Source of the DNA: Acaudatibacter sp035532115 | GTDB lineage: Bacteria; Pseudomonadota; Alphaproteobacteria; Caulobacterales; Caulobacteraceae | Length of the DNA: 64,000 nucleotides | NCBI GenBank assembly: GCA_035532115.1 | Contig: DATKRO010000038.1 | Span: 1 to 64,000, forward strand | Direction: 5' to 3' | Part shown: positions 1 to 7,719 of the stretch, in pieces | Layout of the letters: each line of letters begins with the position of its first letter | How positions within the stretch are numbered: the stretch's first letter is position 1 | Translations under genes and position numbers: made by a program | The notes under the pieces: model-generated | Seen by the model: only the letters and a program-made list of their open reading frames with translations | Told to the model about the DNA's origin: nothing | Database searches by the model: none

Positions 1-200
1 GATGTGGAGGGACGCAGCACATCGGTGGGCCAGGAGACGAAACGGTCGACCACCGGACGCAGCGCCTCGAGTTCCCCCCGGCAGTCCGGGCACGAGGCGA
101 TGTGGGCTTCGGCCGCGGCGATCTCGCTCGCGGGCAGGGCCTGCAGCGCGTAGGCGCACGTCACTTCGCTCTGGGCGCACCGGACCGAGCTTGGGCTCAT
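1..200 (-). CDS. Anti-sigma factor, N-terminal part (gene runs off the left edge)
   Basis: Only the first 66 codons lie in the window; the start is the ATG at 200 and the frame is open to base 1. The protein carries a zinc-binding anti-sigma signature H-x3-C-x2-C (AHIASCPDC), as in ChrR/ZAS anti-sigma factors that hold an ECF sigma factor inactive until a signal arrives. It is almost identical to the product at 369-638, from which it differs only in the first dozen residues and beyond the window. This is probably the functional, longer copy, because the other stops soon after the zinc domain. Whether a cupin domain (as in ChrR) follows cannot be seen. Family call is firm, the ligand or signal is unknown. 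Confidence 0.7.
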   Translation of the reverse strand, partial: MSPSSVRCAQSEVTCAYALQALPASEIAAAEAHIASCPDCRGELEALRPVVDRFVSWPTDVLRPST

Positions 201-368
201 ATCTGCAATACGTCAGCCGCAGAGTCCTGGATTGGACCGAAATGCTGACGGCTCGAAGATAAGAGAGTTCCATCTGGATGGCGGGCGAGGGTACTTTCGC
301 GCGGGGGCGCTCGCCGGCCGGCGCGAGCAAGTGATCGCCGTATCAGCGCGTCACGCGCCCCAGAGAAC

Positions 369-638
369 TCAGCGAAGCGACACGGGCTGCCTGCCGGTCT
401 CCTCGGCGATGCGAAGCGCGAGGCGCGCCTGCAGCGATGTGGAGGGACGCAGCACATCGGTGGGCCAGGAGACGAAGCGGTCGACCACCGGACGCAGCGC
501 CTCGAGTTCCCCCCGGCAGTCCGGGCACGAGGCGATGTGGGCTTCGGCCGCGGCGATCTCGCTCGCGGGCAGGGCCTGCAGCGCGTAGGCGCACGTCACC
601 TCGCTCTGTAGGCATTGCTTGCGATCGGATGCACTCAT
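369..638 (-). CDS. Truncated copy of the ZAS anti-sigma factor
   Basis: An 89-residue protein starting at an ATG that overlaps the sigma-factor stop (ATGA, 635-638), so it is translationally coupled to the ECF sigma gene. The zinc motif H-x3-C-x2-C sits near residues 34-41. The frame closes at TGA 369-371, about 30 residues after the region shared with the downstream copy. ChrR-type anti-sigma factors are usually about 200 residues with a C-terminal cupin; this one holds only the sigma-binding zinc domain. It may still bind the sigma factor without a sensory module, or be a leftover of the duplication that also produced the copy at the left edge. Confidence 0.75.
   Translation of the reverse strand: MSASDRKQCLQSEVTCAYALQALPASEIAAAEAHIASCPDCRGELEALRPVVDRFVSWPTDVLRPSTSLQARLALRIAEETGRQPVSLR
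436..608. repeat. 173-bp direct duplication of the anti-sigma zinc domain
   Basis: Bases 436-608 repeat bases 1-173 with two mismatches (positions 43/478 and 165/600), an offset of 435 bp. The duplication covers codons for the zinc domain of the two anti-sigma genes and ends abruptly on the 5' side of both genes, where the first dozen codons differ. High identity suggests a recent tandem duplication or gene conversion. Confidence 0.9.
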
Positions 639-1258
639 AGCTCGCCCCCTCCCGCGTTCAACACGCGCCGCAGCTTGTGGAGCCCCGAGCGAATTCGCGT
701 CTTGATGGTACCGAGCGGCTGGTTCAGCCGTGCCGCGGCTTCCGCATGGGTAAGGCCGGCGAAGAACGTCGTTTCGATCGCCAAACGCTCGTCCGGCGTG
801 AGCATCGCCAATGCCGCGCGAAGGGACTTCTCCTGTTCGCGCAGATCAAGGACATCGCACGGATCTGCAGCTACCTCGGCCAGCGGCTGAGGATCGCCGC
901 TACGTTTCTTCCGGCTCTCGAAGCGCAGACGGTCGATAGCGCGCGAGCGCGCTTGGTTCATGATCCAGCCGAGTACGGTGCCTTTCTCGGCATCGTAGTC
1001 CGACGCGCGCCGCCATACATCATGGAATACGTCGACGGTGAGTTCTTCCGCAGTCTCCCGGTTGGATGTGATACGCATCACCAAAGTGACAACGACACGA
1101 TGAGCCATCTCATAGAGCTGATGGAGCGCGAGTTGGTCGCCCACGGCAATCGATCGAACGAGTGTCACCCACTCCTGCTCCGGCACCGAAGCTTTCGACT
1201 TCGCGTACAACACGTCCCCCAGAGTTGCTGAGGGTTTTTGTTGATATTTCTCTGTCAT
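635..1258 (-). CDS. ECF-type RNA polymerase sigma factor
   Basis: A 207-residue group IV sigma factor. Region 2 is recognisable (AEELTVDVFHDVW, then GWIMNQARSRAIDRLR), and region 4 with its helix-turn-helix is near the end (LTHAEAAARLNQPLGTIKTRI). It directs RNA polymerase to a stress regulon and is kept in check by the zinc anti-sigma factor encoded immediately downstream with a 4-base overlap. I chose the ATG at 1258; an in-frame TTG at 1282 would add eight residues but has no better ribosome-binding site. The pairing with a ChrR-like anti-sigma suggests a redox or singlet-oxygen type stress response, but this is inference. Confidence 0.88.
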   Translation of the reverse strand: MTEKYQQKPSATLGDVLYAKSKASVPEQEWVTLVRSIAVGDQLALHQLYEMAHRVVVTLVMRITSNRETAEELTVDVFHDVWRRASDYDAEKGTVLGWIMNQARSRAIDRLRFESRKKRSGDPQPLAEVAADPCDVLDLREQEKSLRAALAMLTPDERLAIETTFFAGLTHAEAAARLNQPLGTIKTRIRSGLHKLRRVLNAGGGEL

Positions 1259-2187
1259 GCTGACAGGTCCGCTGTTGACCAAGATATAGCAATATCCGCA
1301 CCCCGACGCTATGCAGCATGGGTAGCCGGTCCGCCGTTCTCAGGCGCCTGAGCGGTCAGCTGCGGTGGCCGAGTCTGAGCGCGTCGAGTTAAGCGTGCCG
1401 CCGGCAGCCGATTCGCTGATCGACGTTATGGCCAGCGCTGACGGTCTTTTTGCCAACAAGTCGATGACGCTTGTTTTTGCGGCCCGTGGAAAAAATCGAC
1501 CAATAGATGTCGATCCTCGAAACCGAGCAATTTCGGACTCGCGGAAATTCCTCTTTGAAATCAAGAGCGCGATTTTTTGACGGATCGTCGAGTCGGTCTT
1601 TAGTTAGACGCTGAAAAAATTTGCGCTGAAAAATCAGCGCGCTACCATCGCCCAGAACAATCGAGTGGGAGTGAGGGGTGTGCGACAGCTGAAAAAATAT
1701 CCAGCGAAATCAAATAGTTATGACGCCTCGGAACGATACAGGTCGGATCATCAATTAGGAACTCTGCTACCCGTAAGCCTCTGATATTACACGAAATTGC
1801 GAAGAAGCTTAACTGGATGAGCGAGGCAGGCAGCGGCAAAAATTGACGGTATTTCTGACGGTGTTTTCCGGCGGTTCCGCGAGCTCAAACAAAATGCCGT
1901 CGGGCAAACGGCGCCCGTGACGGTCTTCTCATATGCTTAAGCTGCTGAATTATCTGGGAAAATTACGGCCTGACGAGCCGCATTTCTGCTGACGGCATTT
2001 TTGAACAGGCGGCAGGCTCCTTGAATTGCGCGCCGCGACAATAAGCTCATTAAGTCAAAATGTTATAGCTGGTTATCAATGCGCCGGGAACCGGTCATCG
2101 CTTCGATTGATGATCGATGATCGATTATTCGGCGCAGTCGATCGATCATCGCGAACTGATGGGCGCCGGAAATTCTGGGGTCGAGTT
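1259..2187. other. Gene-poor, AT-richer spacer with two hairpins
   Basis: No convincing gene is visible in this 0.9-kb stretch, which is clearly AT-richer than its flanks. It holds a perfect hairpin at 1623-1640 (GCGCTGA-AAAA-TCAGCGC) and a 10-bp inverted repeat GATGATCGAT (2109-2118) / ATCGATCATC (2141-2150), just downstream of the leftward antitoxin-like gene, where it may end transcription. The short reading frames here have no family resemblance I can recognise. It probably contains the promoter of the sigma operon at its left end. Confidence 0.5.
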
Positions 2188-2676
2188 TCACTGACCGAAG
2201 GTCTGCGCCACGCGGAGGACCTCGTTGAGGCGGCCACGCTTCAGGCGCGCAAGCGGCGTTGCACCGTTCAGCAACGGGCTGGGCTCTTTGAGCCACATCC
2301 ACGTCGCCCTCGGCTCACCGATCACCGCCAGCACGTCGGCGATCCCGGCGACCGGCTTGCCGTCGACGAACTGCTCGAGCGGGAAGACGGTCTTGCGCGC
2401 CCCGTTCAACAGCCCGATCGCGAGACGCTTGGTCCGCCAAGCCTGCAAGGTCGAGCGGGAGACGCCGAACTCGAGCGCGATCTGCACCGGCCCGGCGGTC
2501 GCGCTAGCCCAGTCCTCCAAGGCCATCGGCGTGGCGTATTCGTGCACCCGACGGCGGCCTTCCTCCAAGGTCAGAACCGCGCCCAAGCCTTCGCCCTGGC
2601 TGACCTCCACGGGCCCGCGTGGCTTGAGGATGATGCGGCCATTGTCCCGCGGAGGGCTGTGAGCGGCCTTGGTCAT
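2188..2676 (-). CDS. Xre/MbcA/ParS-type antitoxin-like protein (DUF2384), orphan
   Basis: A 162-residue protein. The centre has a helix-turn-helix (ALEFGVSRSTLQAW), and the C-terminus resembles the antitoxin/toxin-binding domain of the MbcA/ParS/Xre family (VIGEPRATWMWLKEPSP, LNGATPLARLKRGR). Such proteins normally repress their operon and neutralise a RES-domain toxin that modifies or degrades NAD+. No RES gene follows it here; downstream is the gene-poor spacer. It is divergent from the Phd/PemK pair and 120 bp away. The start is taken as the ATG at 2676; an in-frame upstream start at 2742 would add 22 residues of low-complexity character. It is either an orphan antitoxin or a remnant of a lost pair. 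Confidence 0.65.
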   Translation of the reverse strand: MTKAAHSPPRDNGRIILKPRGPVEVSQGEGLGAVLTLEEGRRRVHEYATPMALEDWASATAGPVQIALEFGVSRSTLQAWRTKRLAIGLLNGARKTVFPLEQFVDGKPVAGIADVLAVIGEPRATWMWLKEPSPLLNGATPLARLKRGRLNEVLRVAQTFGQ

Positions 2677-2745
2677 GACTTCAAGCTCGTCGAGATGGGC
2701 CGCTATTGCAAGACGAAGCGCCGCGCCCGCCAGCGCCGCCAAAGG

Positions 2746-2774
2746 TTGCCTTTGCCGGCCATATTACGTAAGAT
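2746..2774 (+). promoter_or_regulatory. Promoter with palindromic operator for the phd-like operon
   Basis: TTGCCT (2746-2751) and TAAGAT (2769-2774) are spaced by 17 bp and match the -35/-10 consensus at 4 of 6 bases each. The 8-bp palindrome TTACGTAA (2764-2771) overlaps the -10 element, and TTACG recurs at 2782. Phd-family antitoxins autorepress through such sites. A ribosome-binding site GGAGA lies upstream of the ATG at 2797. Confidence 0.45.
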
Positions 2775-2796
2775 GGGGATGTTACGGAGAGTCCAA

Positions 2797-3054
2797 ATGT
2801 CGATCACTGCTCCGGCGACCGAGGTCCAGAAGAACTTTGGCGCCTTCCACGACCGGGCGCTCGCCGAGCCCGTGCGGGTCACAAAGTACGGGCGCGAGAC
2901 AGTCTATATCGTGTCGGCCGAAACCTTTCACGCCCTGAAGCAGGGCCAGCGACAAGCGATCGCTGCGGCCGAGCTGACCGAGGCGGAGATCGCCCTCGTC
3001 GAGGCGGCCGAGATTCCGGCGGAGCATCGCTACAGCCTGAACGACGTCGACTGA
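2797..3054 (+). CDS. Phd/YefM-family antitoxin
   Basis: An 85-residue protein with the layout of Phd/YefM antitoxins: an N-terminal DNA-binding part that begins SITAPATEVQKNFG and contains VTKYGRETVYIVS, then an acidic helical C-terminus that would wrap the toxin. It should repress its own promoter and neutralise the product of the next gene, whose ATG lies 4 bases after its stop. The ATG at 2797 has a GGAGA ribosome-binding site; the same frame stays open upstream but that part looks non-coding. Confidence in the family is high, confidence in the cognate toxin moderate. Confidence 0.85.
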   Translation: MSITAPATEVQKNFGAFHDRALAEPVRVTKYGRETVYIVSAETFHALKQGQRQAIAAAELTEAEIALVEAAEIPAEHRYSLNDVD

Positions 3055-3058
3055 GCCG

Positions 3059-3490
3059 ATGGCGCTGCCGACCCCGGCGCCTGGCCTCGTCATCTCCTAC
3101 GCCTATCTGTGGCGCGACCAGGATTCGGCCGGCGCCACTGAGGGCCGGAAGAACCGGCCCTGTGCGATCGTCGTCACGACGGTCGATGACGAGGGTGACA
3201 CCCTGGTCTATGTCGCCCCGATCACCCATTCCCAGCCCACCGTGGGATCAGCGGTCGAACTGCCGGCCGCGGTGAAACGCCGGCTGGGCCTTGATGCCTC
3301 CGCGTCGTGGATCATCACCAGTGAACTCAACCGCTTCACCTGGCCGGGTTACGACCTGCGGCCGATCTCACGCAACTCGCCCGACGTCTTTTCCTGGGGC
3401 TACCTGCCTGTGGAGCTGCTGGAAGCTGTCAAGCTCCAGATCGTCGCCCACCAACGCGCCAGGCGCCTCGGGGTCGTGGACCGATCCTAG
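3059..3490 (+). CDS. PemK/MazF-like toxin candidate
   Basis: A 143-residue protein directly after the Phd-like antitoxin. It looks like an SH3-like PemK/MazF fold: an N-terminal strand with PGLVISYAYLWRD, a basic KNRPCAIVVTT segment where PemK/MazF proteins have their K-x-RP motif, then APITHSQP, which resembles the T-x-P motif, and a long C-terminal helix. Members of this superfamily cleave mRNA. Phd antitoxins more often pair with Doc, so this is a hybrid pairing, though Phd-PemK pairs are known among plasmid and chromosomal modules. The catalytic assignment is inferred from motif resemblance only. Confidence 0.65.
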   Translation: MALPTPAPGLVISYAYLWRDQDSAGATEGRKNRPCAIVVTTVDDEGDTLVYVAPITHSQPTVGSAVELPAAVKRRLGLDASASWIITSELNRFTWPGYDLRPISRNSPDVFSWGYLPVELLEAVKLQIVAHQRARRLGVVDRS

Positions 3491-3522
3491 TATCGTCATC
3501 CTGTTCTGCAACACTTCCGGAT

Positions 3523-3837
3523 GTGAAGGCCAGCGCAGGACAGCCGAAGATCGTTCAGCGCAATAACAGGACCGGCCAGTTTGCACTCAGCAAGGCGAGG
3601 TTCGAGGCGGTCATGCGCGCGGCGGAACAATCCGGCCTCCTGAACGAGAAGAGCGGCCGGATCGGCGGCAGGGTGAGCCAGGCATTGGTGACGCAAGCCA
3701 AACGGCAAACGGGCATCGAGACCGATACGGAACTGATCGAGTTTGCGCTGGCGACGGTCGCGCTCGAGGACAACTTCGCGGAAGCATTCAAGGAGTCTCG
3801 AGGCAAGGTCGATCCAGAGTTGAAGCTCGGCTTCTGA
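3523..3837 (+). CDS. Antitoxin of a PIN-domain module, copy 1
   Basis: A 104-residue protein of a family I cannot name, but clearly homologous to the 113-residue product at 11027-11368. Both share a central segment with TELxxxALA and the same C-terminal signature F-x-E-x-RGK-x-x-P followed by a hydrophobic/aromatic end (here KLGF). Each lies directly before, or overlaps, a gene for a PIN protein, so it is most likely the antitoxin. Start is the GTG at 3523, 32 bases after the PemK-like gene, so both modules may share a transcript; no good ribosome-binding site is visible and a start inside the gene cannot be excluded. Confidence 0.65.
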   Translation: MKASAGQPKIVQRNNRTGQFALSKARFEAVMRAAEQSGLLNEKSGRIGGRVSQALVTQAKRQTGIETDTELIEFALATVALEDNFAEAFKESRGKVDPELKLGF

Positions 3838-3838
3838 G

Positions 3839-4405
3839 GTGGCGGAGTTGGATTTTGACGCGGCGCGACGTTGGGCGCGCTTCGATCCGCAAAAGACGCT
3901 GGCGCGTCGAAGCGACAACGAACTTCCGTTCGTCGATCCGAACCTGATCGCAGGGCAGGGCCTCTTGCTCGACACCTGCGTCTACATCGACCAGATGCAA
4001 GATCGTTCGCCGCAAGTGCTGGACGACCTGATTGCGCAGCGACAGGTCAATCACTCGACGGTCGCAATCCAAGAGCTGATGCATACGGTCGGCGTATTGA
4101 ACCCGAAGGATACGCGAACCACGCGTGTCGTTGCCGAGAGCGGCAAACAGATCAAGACCATGCCGCCGCACCGGATCTTCGCGCCCGATGTCGAGGTTCT
4201 CGGAAGAGCGGCGCTGCTGTCGGGAATGCTGTGCCGCCTCCAGGGATATGAGAAAGACGGCAAGCTGCGCGCGCTCCAGGACTGCGTGCTGTTCCTGCAG
4301 GCGCAGAAGCTCGGCTTGGTGGTGCTGACCGCGAACGTCGGCGACTACGATATCCTGCTCCAGCTCATCCCGGCTGGGCGGGCGCTGTTTTATCGCCGCA
4401 GATGA
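3839..4405 (+). CDS. PIN-domain toxin (VapC-like ribonuclease), copy 1
   Basis: A 188-residue PIN protein with acidic residues at D45 (LLLDTCVYID), E79 (IQELMH), D148 (LQDCVLF) and D171 (TANVGDYD), the set that binds metal and cuts RNA in VapC toxins. It is longer than a typical VapC (about 130 residues) because of about 40 N-terminal residues and an insertion before the third acidic residue. The same four residues occupy identical positions in the product at 10480-11037, so the two are paralogues. Start is a GTG one base after the antitoxin stop. It probably cleaves a tRNA or other structured RNA when the antitoxin is lost; the target is unknown. Confidence 0.75.
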   Translation: MAELDFDAARRWARFDPQKTLARRSDNELPFVDPNLIAGQGLLLDTCVYIDQMQDRSPQVLDDLIAQRQVNHSTVAIQELMHTVGVLNPKDTRTTRVVAESGKQIKTMPPHRIFAPDVEVLGRAALLSGMLCRLQGYEKDGKLRALQDCVLFLQAQKLGLVVLTANVGDYDILLQLIPAGRALFYRRR

Positions 4406-4580
4406 GGCCGCTGCCGGATCACGTCTGCCGTGGGACGCGCAGCTGGGGTAGATTGCGGAGTGACGGTGGTTTAGGCGACGCGCGATCTGCTGCCCGTCGG
4501 GCGTCTCCCCGCTCTTCGAACGGCGCCATACGCCGTCCGGCCCACCCCACCCTTCGCGACCTCGTGGCCTTCAAATATTC

Positions 4581-4616
4581 GGTCGCGCGCTGCTAGAAGA
4601 AGTTTAGCGCGCGACC
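4581..4616. terminator. Hairpin between convergent genes, likely two-way terminator
   Basis: GGTCGCGCGCT (4581-4591) and AGCGCGCGACC (4606-4616) form a perfect 11-bp stem with a 14-nt loop, between the rightward PIN gene and the leftward oxidoreductase gene. There is no T-tract, so termination efficiency is uncertain. The rest of 4406-4650 shows no gene. Confidence 0.5.
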
Positions 4617-4650
4617 AGTTCTCGGCGTCGATCACACGGTCGTCGACCGA

Positions 4651-5253
4651 TTACTGCTCCTTCTTGAACAAATCCTGGAAGATGAGCTGGCCCCAGGTGC
4701 GGCCGCGTGCGTGCACCAGCGCGCCACCCTCGTTGAGCTTTCCCAGCTTGACGGGTGCGAACCCGAGTTGTTTGGCCAGGGCCGCCACGGGAGCGATCGC
4801 GTCCTCGTCGTCGCTCGACAGAAAGACGACCCGGCGCCCGCCCTCGACGATCGGATCGGCAGCCAGGGTGGCCGCAACCAGGTGATTGAAACCTTTCACG
4901 AGCTTGGCGCCGGTGAACGCCTTCGCGACGAAGGCCGAGGACGGGAGGCCGTCCAACTCTTCAGGGAGAACTCCAAACGCGTTCGTCGCGTCGATGACCG
5001 TCTTGCCTTCCCAACTCGGCAGGGCCTTCGCAATCTCGCGATGCTGCCCGAACGGGACCGCCAAGATGATCGTGTCGGCCTCAAGTGCATCCCGCAGAGA
5101 CTTGGCGACGACCGTGGGTCCAAACGCCCGAGCCTGCGGCGCCAACGCCTCGGGCGGCCTGCGGCTCGCGACGGCCACCTTGATGTTCTTACGGGCGAAG
5201 GCGTGGGCGAGAGCCTGGCCTACCGCACCGAATCCTACAATCGCATGGCTCAT
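4651..5253 (-). CDS. NADP oxidoreductase, F420-dependent-reductase-like
   Basis: A 200-residue Rossmann protein. The N-terminus has the dinucleotide motif GFGAVGQALA, followed by an SRRP segment suited to NADP(H) 2'-phosphate, and later DATNAFG and KGFNHL. This layout matches the small coenzyme F420-dependent NADP reductase / NADP oxidoreductase family; in Proteobacteria the true substrate is usually unknown. The ATG at 5253 begins MSHAIVG; the open frame extends further upstream but without homology. It is co-directional with the SDR gene upstream, with a 41-bp gap, so the two are probably one operon opposite a LysR regulator. Confidence 0.75.
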   Translation of the reverse strand: MSHAIVGFGAVGQALAHAFARKNIKVAVASRRPPEALAPQARAFGPTVVAKSLRDALEADTIILAVPFGQHREIAKALPSWEGKTVIDATNAFGVLPEELDGLPSSAFVAKAFTGAKLVKGFNHLVAATLAADPIVEGGRRVVFLSSDDEDAIAPVAALAKQLGFAPVKLGKLNEGGALVHARGRTWGQLIFQDLFKKEQ

Positions 5254-5294
5254 AATACTTCTCCCATCGGTGTTGATATTGATTCCCCGGCCAT

Positions 5295-6029
5295 TCAGAT
5301 GGCCGAGAAGCCGCCATCGACAGACAACTCCACCCCATTCACGAAGCTCGAATCGTCCGAAGCAAGGAACAGAGCGGCCGCCGCAATTTCCTCGGGACGC
5401 CCCATTTTTCTCCGCGGGATCAGGGATTCGAACATCTGCTTCGCCTCCGGGGTGAGGACCTGGTCCTGCATCGGCGTGGCGATCAGACCGGGGTGCAGCA
5501 CATTCACCCGGATATTCCTGCCCTTCAGTTCGTTGAGCCACCCGCGGGCGAACGCGTGCAGCGTCGCCTTGCTCGCCGCATAGACGCTGTAGCCCGGAAA
5601 GCCTTTGATCGAAGCCACCGACCCGGTCATGAAGATCGAGCCGCCGTCGTTGAGCAGCGGCAGCGCCTTCTGCACCGTGAACAGCGTACCGCGCGCATTC
5701 AGGCCGAAGGTCACATCGAAATGCTGCTCGGTGATCTCGCCCAGCGGGACGGCTTCGCCCGTGCCGGCGCTCGCGTAAAGGATGTCGATCTTGCCCTTCA
5801 GCCGCCTGACCGTATCGAACAGGCGGTCGAGGTCGCCGAGATTGGCCGCGTCGCCGTGCACGCCGGTCACGTTCCGGCCGATCAGCTTGACGGCCTCGTC
5901 GAGCGCCTCCTGTCTGCGGCCCGTGATGAAAACGTAGGCGCCTTCTTCGACGAACCGCCTGGCGCTCGCCAGCGCCATACCGCTCGATCCACCCGTGATG
6001 ACTGCAACCTTACCGTCCAGCTTTCCCAT
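5295..6029 (-). CDS. Short-chain dehydrogenase/reductase (SDR)
   Basis: A 244-residue classical SDR. The cofactor loop is ITGGSSGMALA, the NAG-like motif is degenerate (YASAGTG), and the catalytic Ser and Tyr-x3-Lys are present (GSVAS and YAASK). The C-terminus LSVDGGF is typical. It reduces or oxidises an alcohol/ketone with NAD(P)H; the substrate cannot be told. The ATG at 6029 is preceded by AGGAAA. The divergent LysR gene 270 bp away is its probable regulator, an arrangement common for LysR targets. Confidence 0.85.
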   Translation of the reverse strand: MGKLDGKVAVITGGSSGMALASARRFVEEGAYVFITGRRQEALDEAVKLIGRNVTGVHGDAANLGDLDRLFDTVRRLKGKIDILYASAGTGEAVPLGEITEQHFDVTFGLNARGTLFTVQKALPLLNDGGSIFMTGSVASIKGFPGYSVYAASKATLHAFARGWLNELKGRNIRVNVLHPGLIATPMQDQVLTPEAKQMFESLIPRRKMGRPEEIAAAALFLASDDSSFVNGVELSVDGGFSAI

Positions 6030-6298
6030 GACTTTTCCTTTCGGGATGTCGGGACAGCATCTGCCCCGAGAACCTCGAAATGGATCCGCCGGCGTCAGTT
6101 GTTCAGTGCGGAGGCGCGCACATCGGTGGTGCGAAATCGATCCGGGTGGACGACTGACGCCAGCCGCGACGATCGGCGTCCGCCGTTCGGAATTGGGCCG
6201 CGCACTCGCCGACACAGGGTATGATGACCGGCTCGAACTGCGGTTCGATGTGTTGGATACGGGTTTGGCAGGCGCACCCCGCGGCGCGGAAACGCACC
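6030..6298. promoter_or_regulatory. Divergent SDR/lysR control region
   Basis: This 269-bp spacer separates the leftward SDR gene and the rightward LysR gene and should hold both promoters and the LysR binding site. A short dyad CGCAC-N7-GTGCG lies at 6117-6133 and is a candidate site, but no inducer-type T-N11-A box stands out clearly. Confidence 0.3.
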
Positions 6299-7195
6299 AT
6301 GATCGACTGGGATGACGTTCGCTACTTTCTTGCCGTCGCGCGCGGAGGCTCAGTGCGGGCCGCCGCCGGGCGCCTCGGGGTGAACCACTCGACCGTGCTG
6401 CGACGCATCGCCGAGCTCGAGGAACGCCTCGGAACGCACATGTTCGAAAAGCTGCCTTCGGGCTACCGCCTGACGGCTGCGGGCGAGGAGGTCCTCGAAC
6501 TCGCGAACCAGATGGAAGCGTCGTCGCACCAGCTGGAGACACGCGTCTTCGGGCGCGACCAGAGCGTACGCGGGCTTCTGCGGGTGACGCTGGCGCCGAC
6601 CCTCGCGACACACCTGCTGATGCCGGACTTCGCCGATTTCGCGCGTCTGCATCCGGAGATCGAGATGGAAATCCTGTCGTCCGGCGAGCTGGCGAATCTG
6701 ACCAACCGGGAGGCCGATGTCGCGATCCGCGTCGTCTACGACCGCAAAACCCTGCCGCTCAATCTTCACGGCCTGAAGGGACCGGAGCTGTTCGGCGGCG
6801 TCTACATATCTCGCGATCGGCTGGCCGCGTTGCGTGCGGGCGCGCCTGAGCCGATCCGGTGGATCGTCATAAGCATTCATGGAATTCCGGACTGGGCCAG
6901 CGAGGGCGAGGTTCGCACCGCGGGAGTTCCATTCAGGACCACCGACGCCGAGGCGCAGGTCGTCGCCGTACGGCAAGGGCTCGGGATCACCACACTGCCG
7001 TGCTTCATCGGCGATGCCGACCCCCTGCTGACGAGGGCGCCGGGCGCCGACCTGCACATGTACGGATCGGTTTGGCTTCTCACCCAGGGGGAGACACGCA
7101 AGACGAAGCGCGTCCGGCTCTTCACCGAGTTCGTCTCCCGCAGGCTCGCCGCGTACGCGCCGCTTCTCGCGGGACTGTCCGTATCGCGCGACTGA
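6299..7195 (+). CDS. LysR-family transcriptional regulator
   Basis: A 298-residue LysR regulator. The winged helix-turn-helix is at residues 1-60 (DVRYFLAVARGGSVRAAAGRLGVNHSTVLRRI), and the remainder is a periplasmic-binding-like effector domain. The recognition helix sequence GVNHSTVLRRIAELE is characteristic of the LysR subgroup that controls adjacent SDR or reductase genes. It is transcribed away from the SDR and NADP-oxidoreductase genes and probably controls them. The ATG at 6299 begins MIDWDDV, the standard start of this subgroup; the longer frame upstream lies in the control region. Confidence 0.88.
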   Translation: MIDWDDVRYFLAVARGGSVRAAAGRLGVNHSTVLRRIAELEERLGTHMFEKLPSGYRLTAAGEEVLELANQMEASSHQLETRVFGRDQSVRGLLRVTLAPTLATHLLMPDFADFARLHPEIEMEILSSGELANLTNREADVAIRVVYDRKTLPLNLHGLKGPELFGGVYISRDRLAALRAGAPEPIRWIVISIHGIPDWASEGEVRTAGVPFRTTDAEAQVVAVRQGLGITTLPCFIGDADPLLTRAPGADLHMYGSVWLLTQGETRKTKRVRLFTEFVSRRLAAYAPLLAGLSVSRD

Positions 7196-7338
7196 CGCGC
7201 GGCAGGTCGCCAGGGTCGCCAGGCCGCGAGCCGGATTATTTCCAAGGCCCTGTCGATCCGGCCCGGGTTGGTCCGTCGAACTGTTTGACGGATAGTCAGG
7301 CGGCGAGGGCGTCGCCGCTCGTCGAAGGAGTTTCCGCC

Positions 7339-7704
7339 ATGCGTTACATGTTCATCGTCAAATCCAGTCAGCCGGCCGAGCCGCCGCCTGCGCTGATCGA
7401 CGCCATGCACAAGATGGCCCGGCGCGAGATCGAGGCGGGCCGCATGCTCGACGACGGCGGGCTGACGCCGCTCGCCATGGGCTGCCAAGTCTCGATCGGA
7501 AAGGGCGAGTTGAAGGTGATCGACGGGCCCTTCATCGAGGCGAAGGAGATGATCGGCGGCTATGCCATCTTCGATCTGCCCGGTCCGGCCGAGGCTCTCG
7601 CTTCAGCACGAGAGTTCATGCGCTTGCACACGGACTTCATGCCTGGATGGGAAGGGATCTGCGAGGTTCGCGCGATCGCCGGCTCGATGACGAAGGGCGC
7701 CTGA
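7339..7704 (+). CDS. YCII/DGPF-domain protein
   Basis: A 121-residue YCII-related protein with the hallmark DGPF motif (VIDGPFIEAKEMIGGY). These small ferredoxin-like-fold proteins are the conserved partners of ECF42 sigma factors and are thought to belong to their regulon; their enzymatic role is unknown. A good ribosome-binding site (GAAGGAG) precedes the ATG at 7339. The sigma-factor gene follows after 15 bases, so the pair is co-transcribed. Confidence 0.88.
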   Translation: MRYMFIVKSSQPAEPPPALIDAMHKMARREIEAGRMLDDGGLTPLAMGCQVSIGKGELKVIDGPFIEAKEMIGGYAIFDLPGPAEALASAREFMRLHTDFMPGWEGICEVRAIAGSMTKGA

Positions 7705-7719
7705 AGGGAGCTGTCCAGC

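Noticed and set aside
1365..1580. 71-codon frame in the gene-poor spacer
   Set aside because: No family resemblance, and an antisense frame of similar length is equally open; cannot be supported.
2026..2796. N-terminal extension of the Phd-like antitoxin frame
   Set aside because: Opposite strand carries the Xre/MbcA-type gene, the translation has no homology, and a good promoter and ribosome-binding site lie just before 2797.
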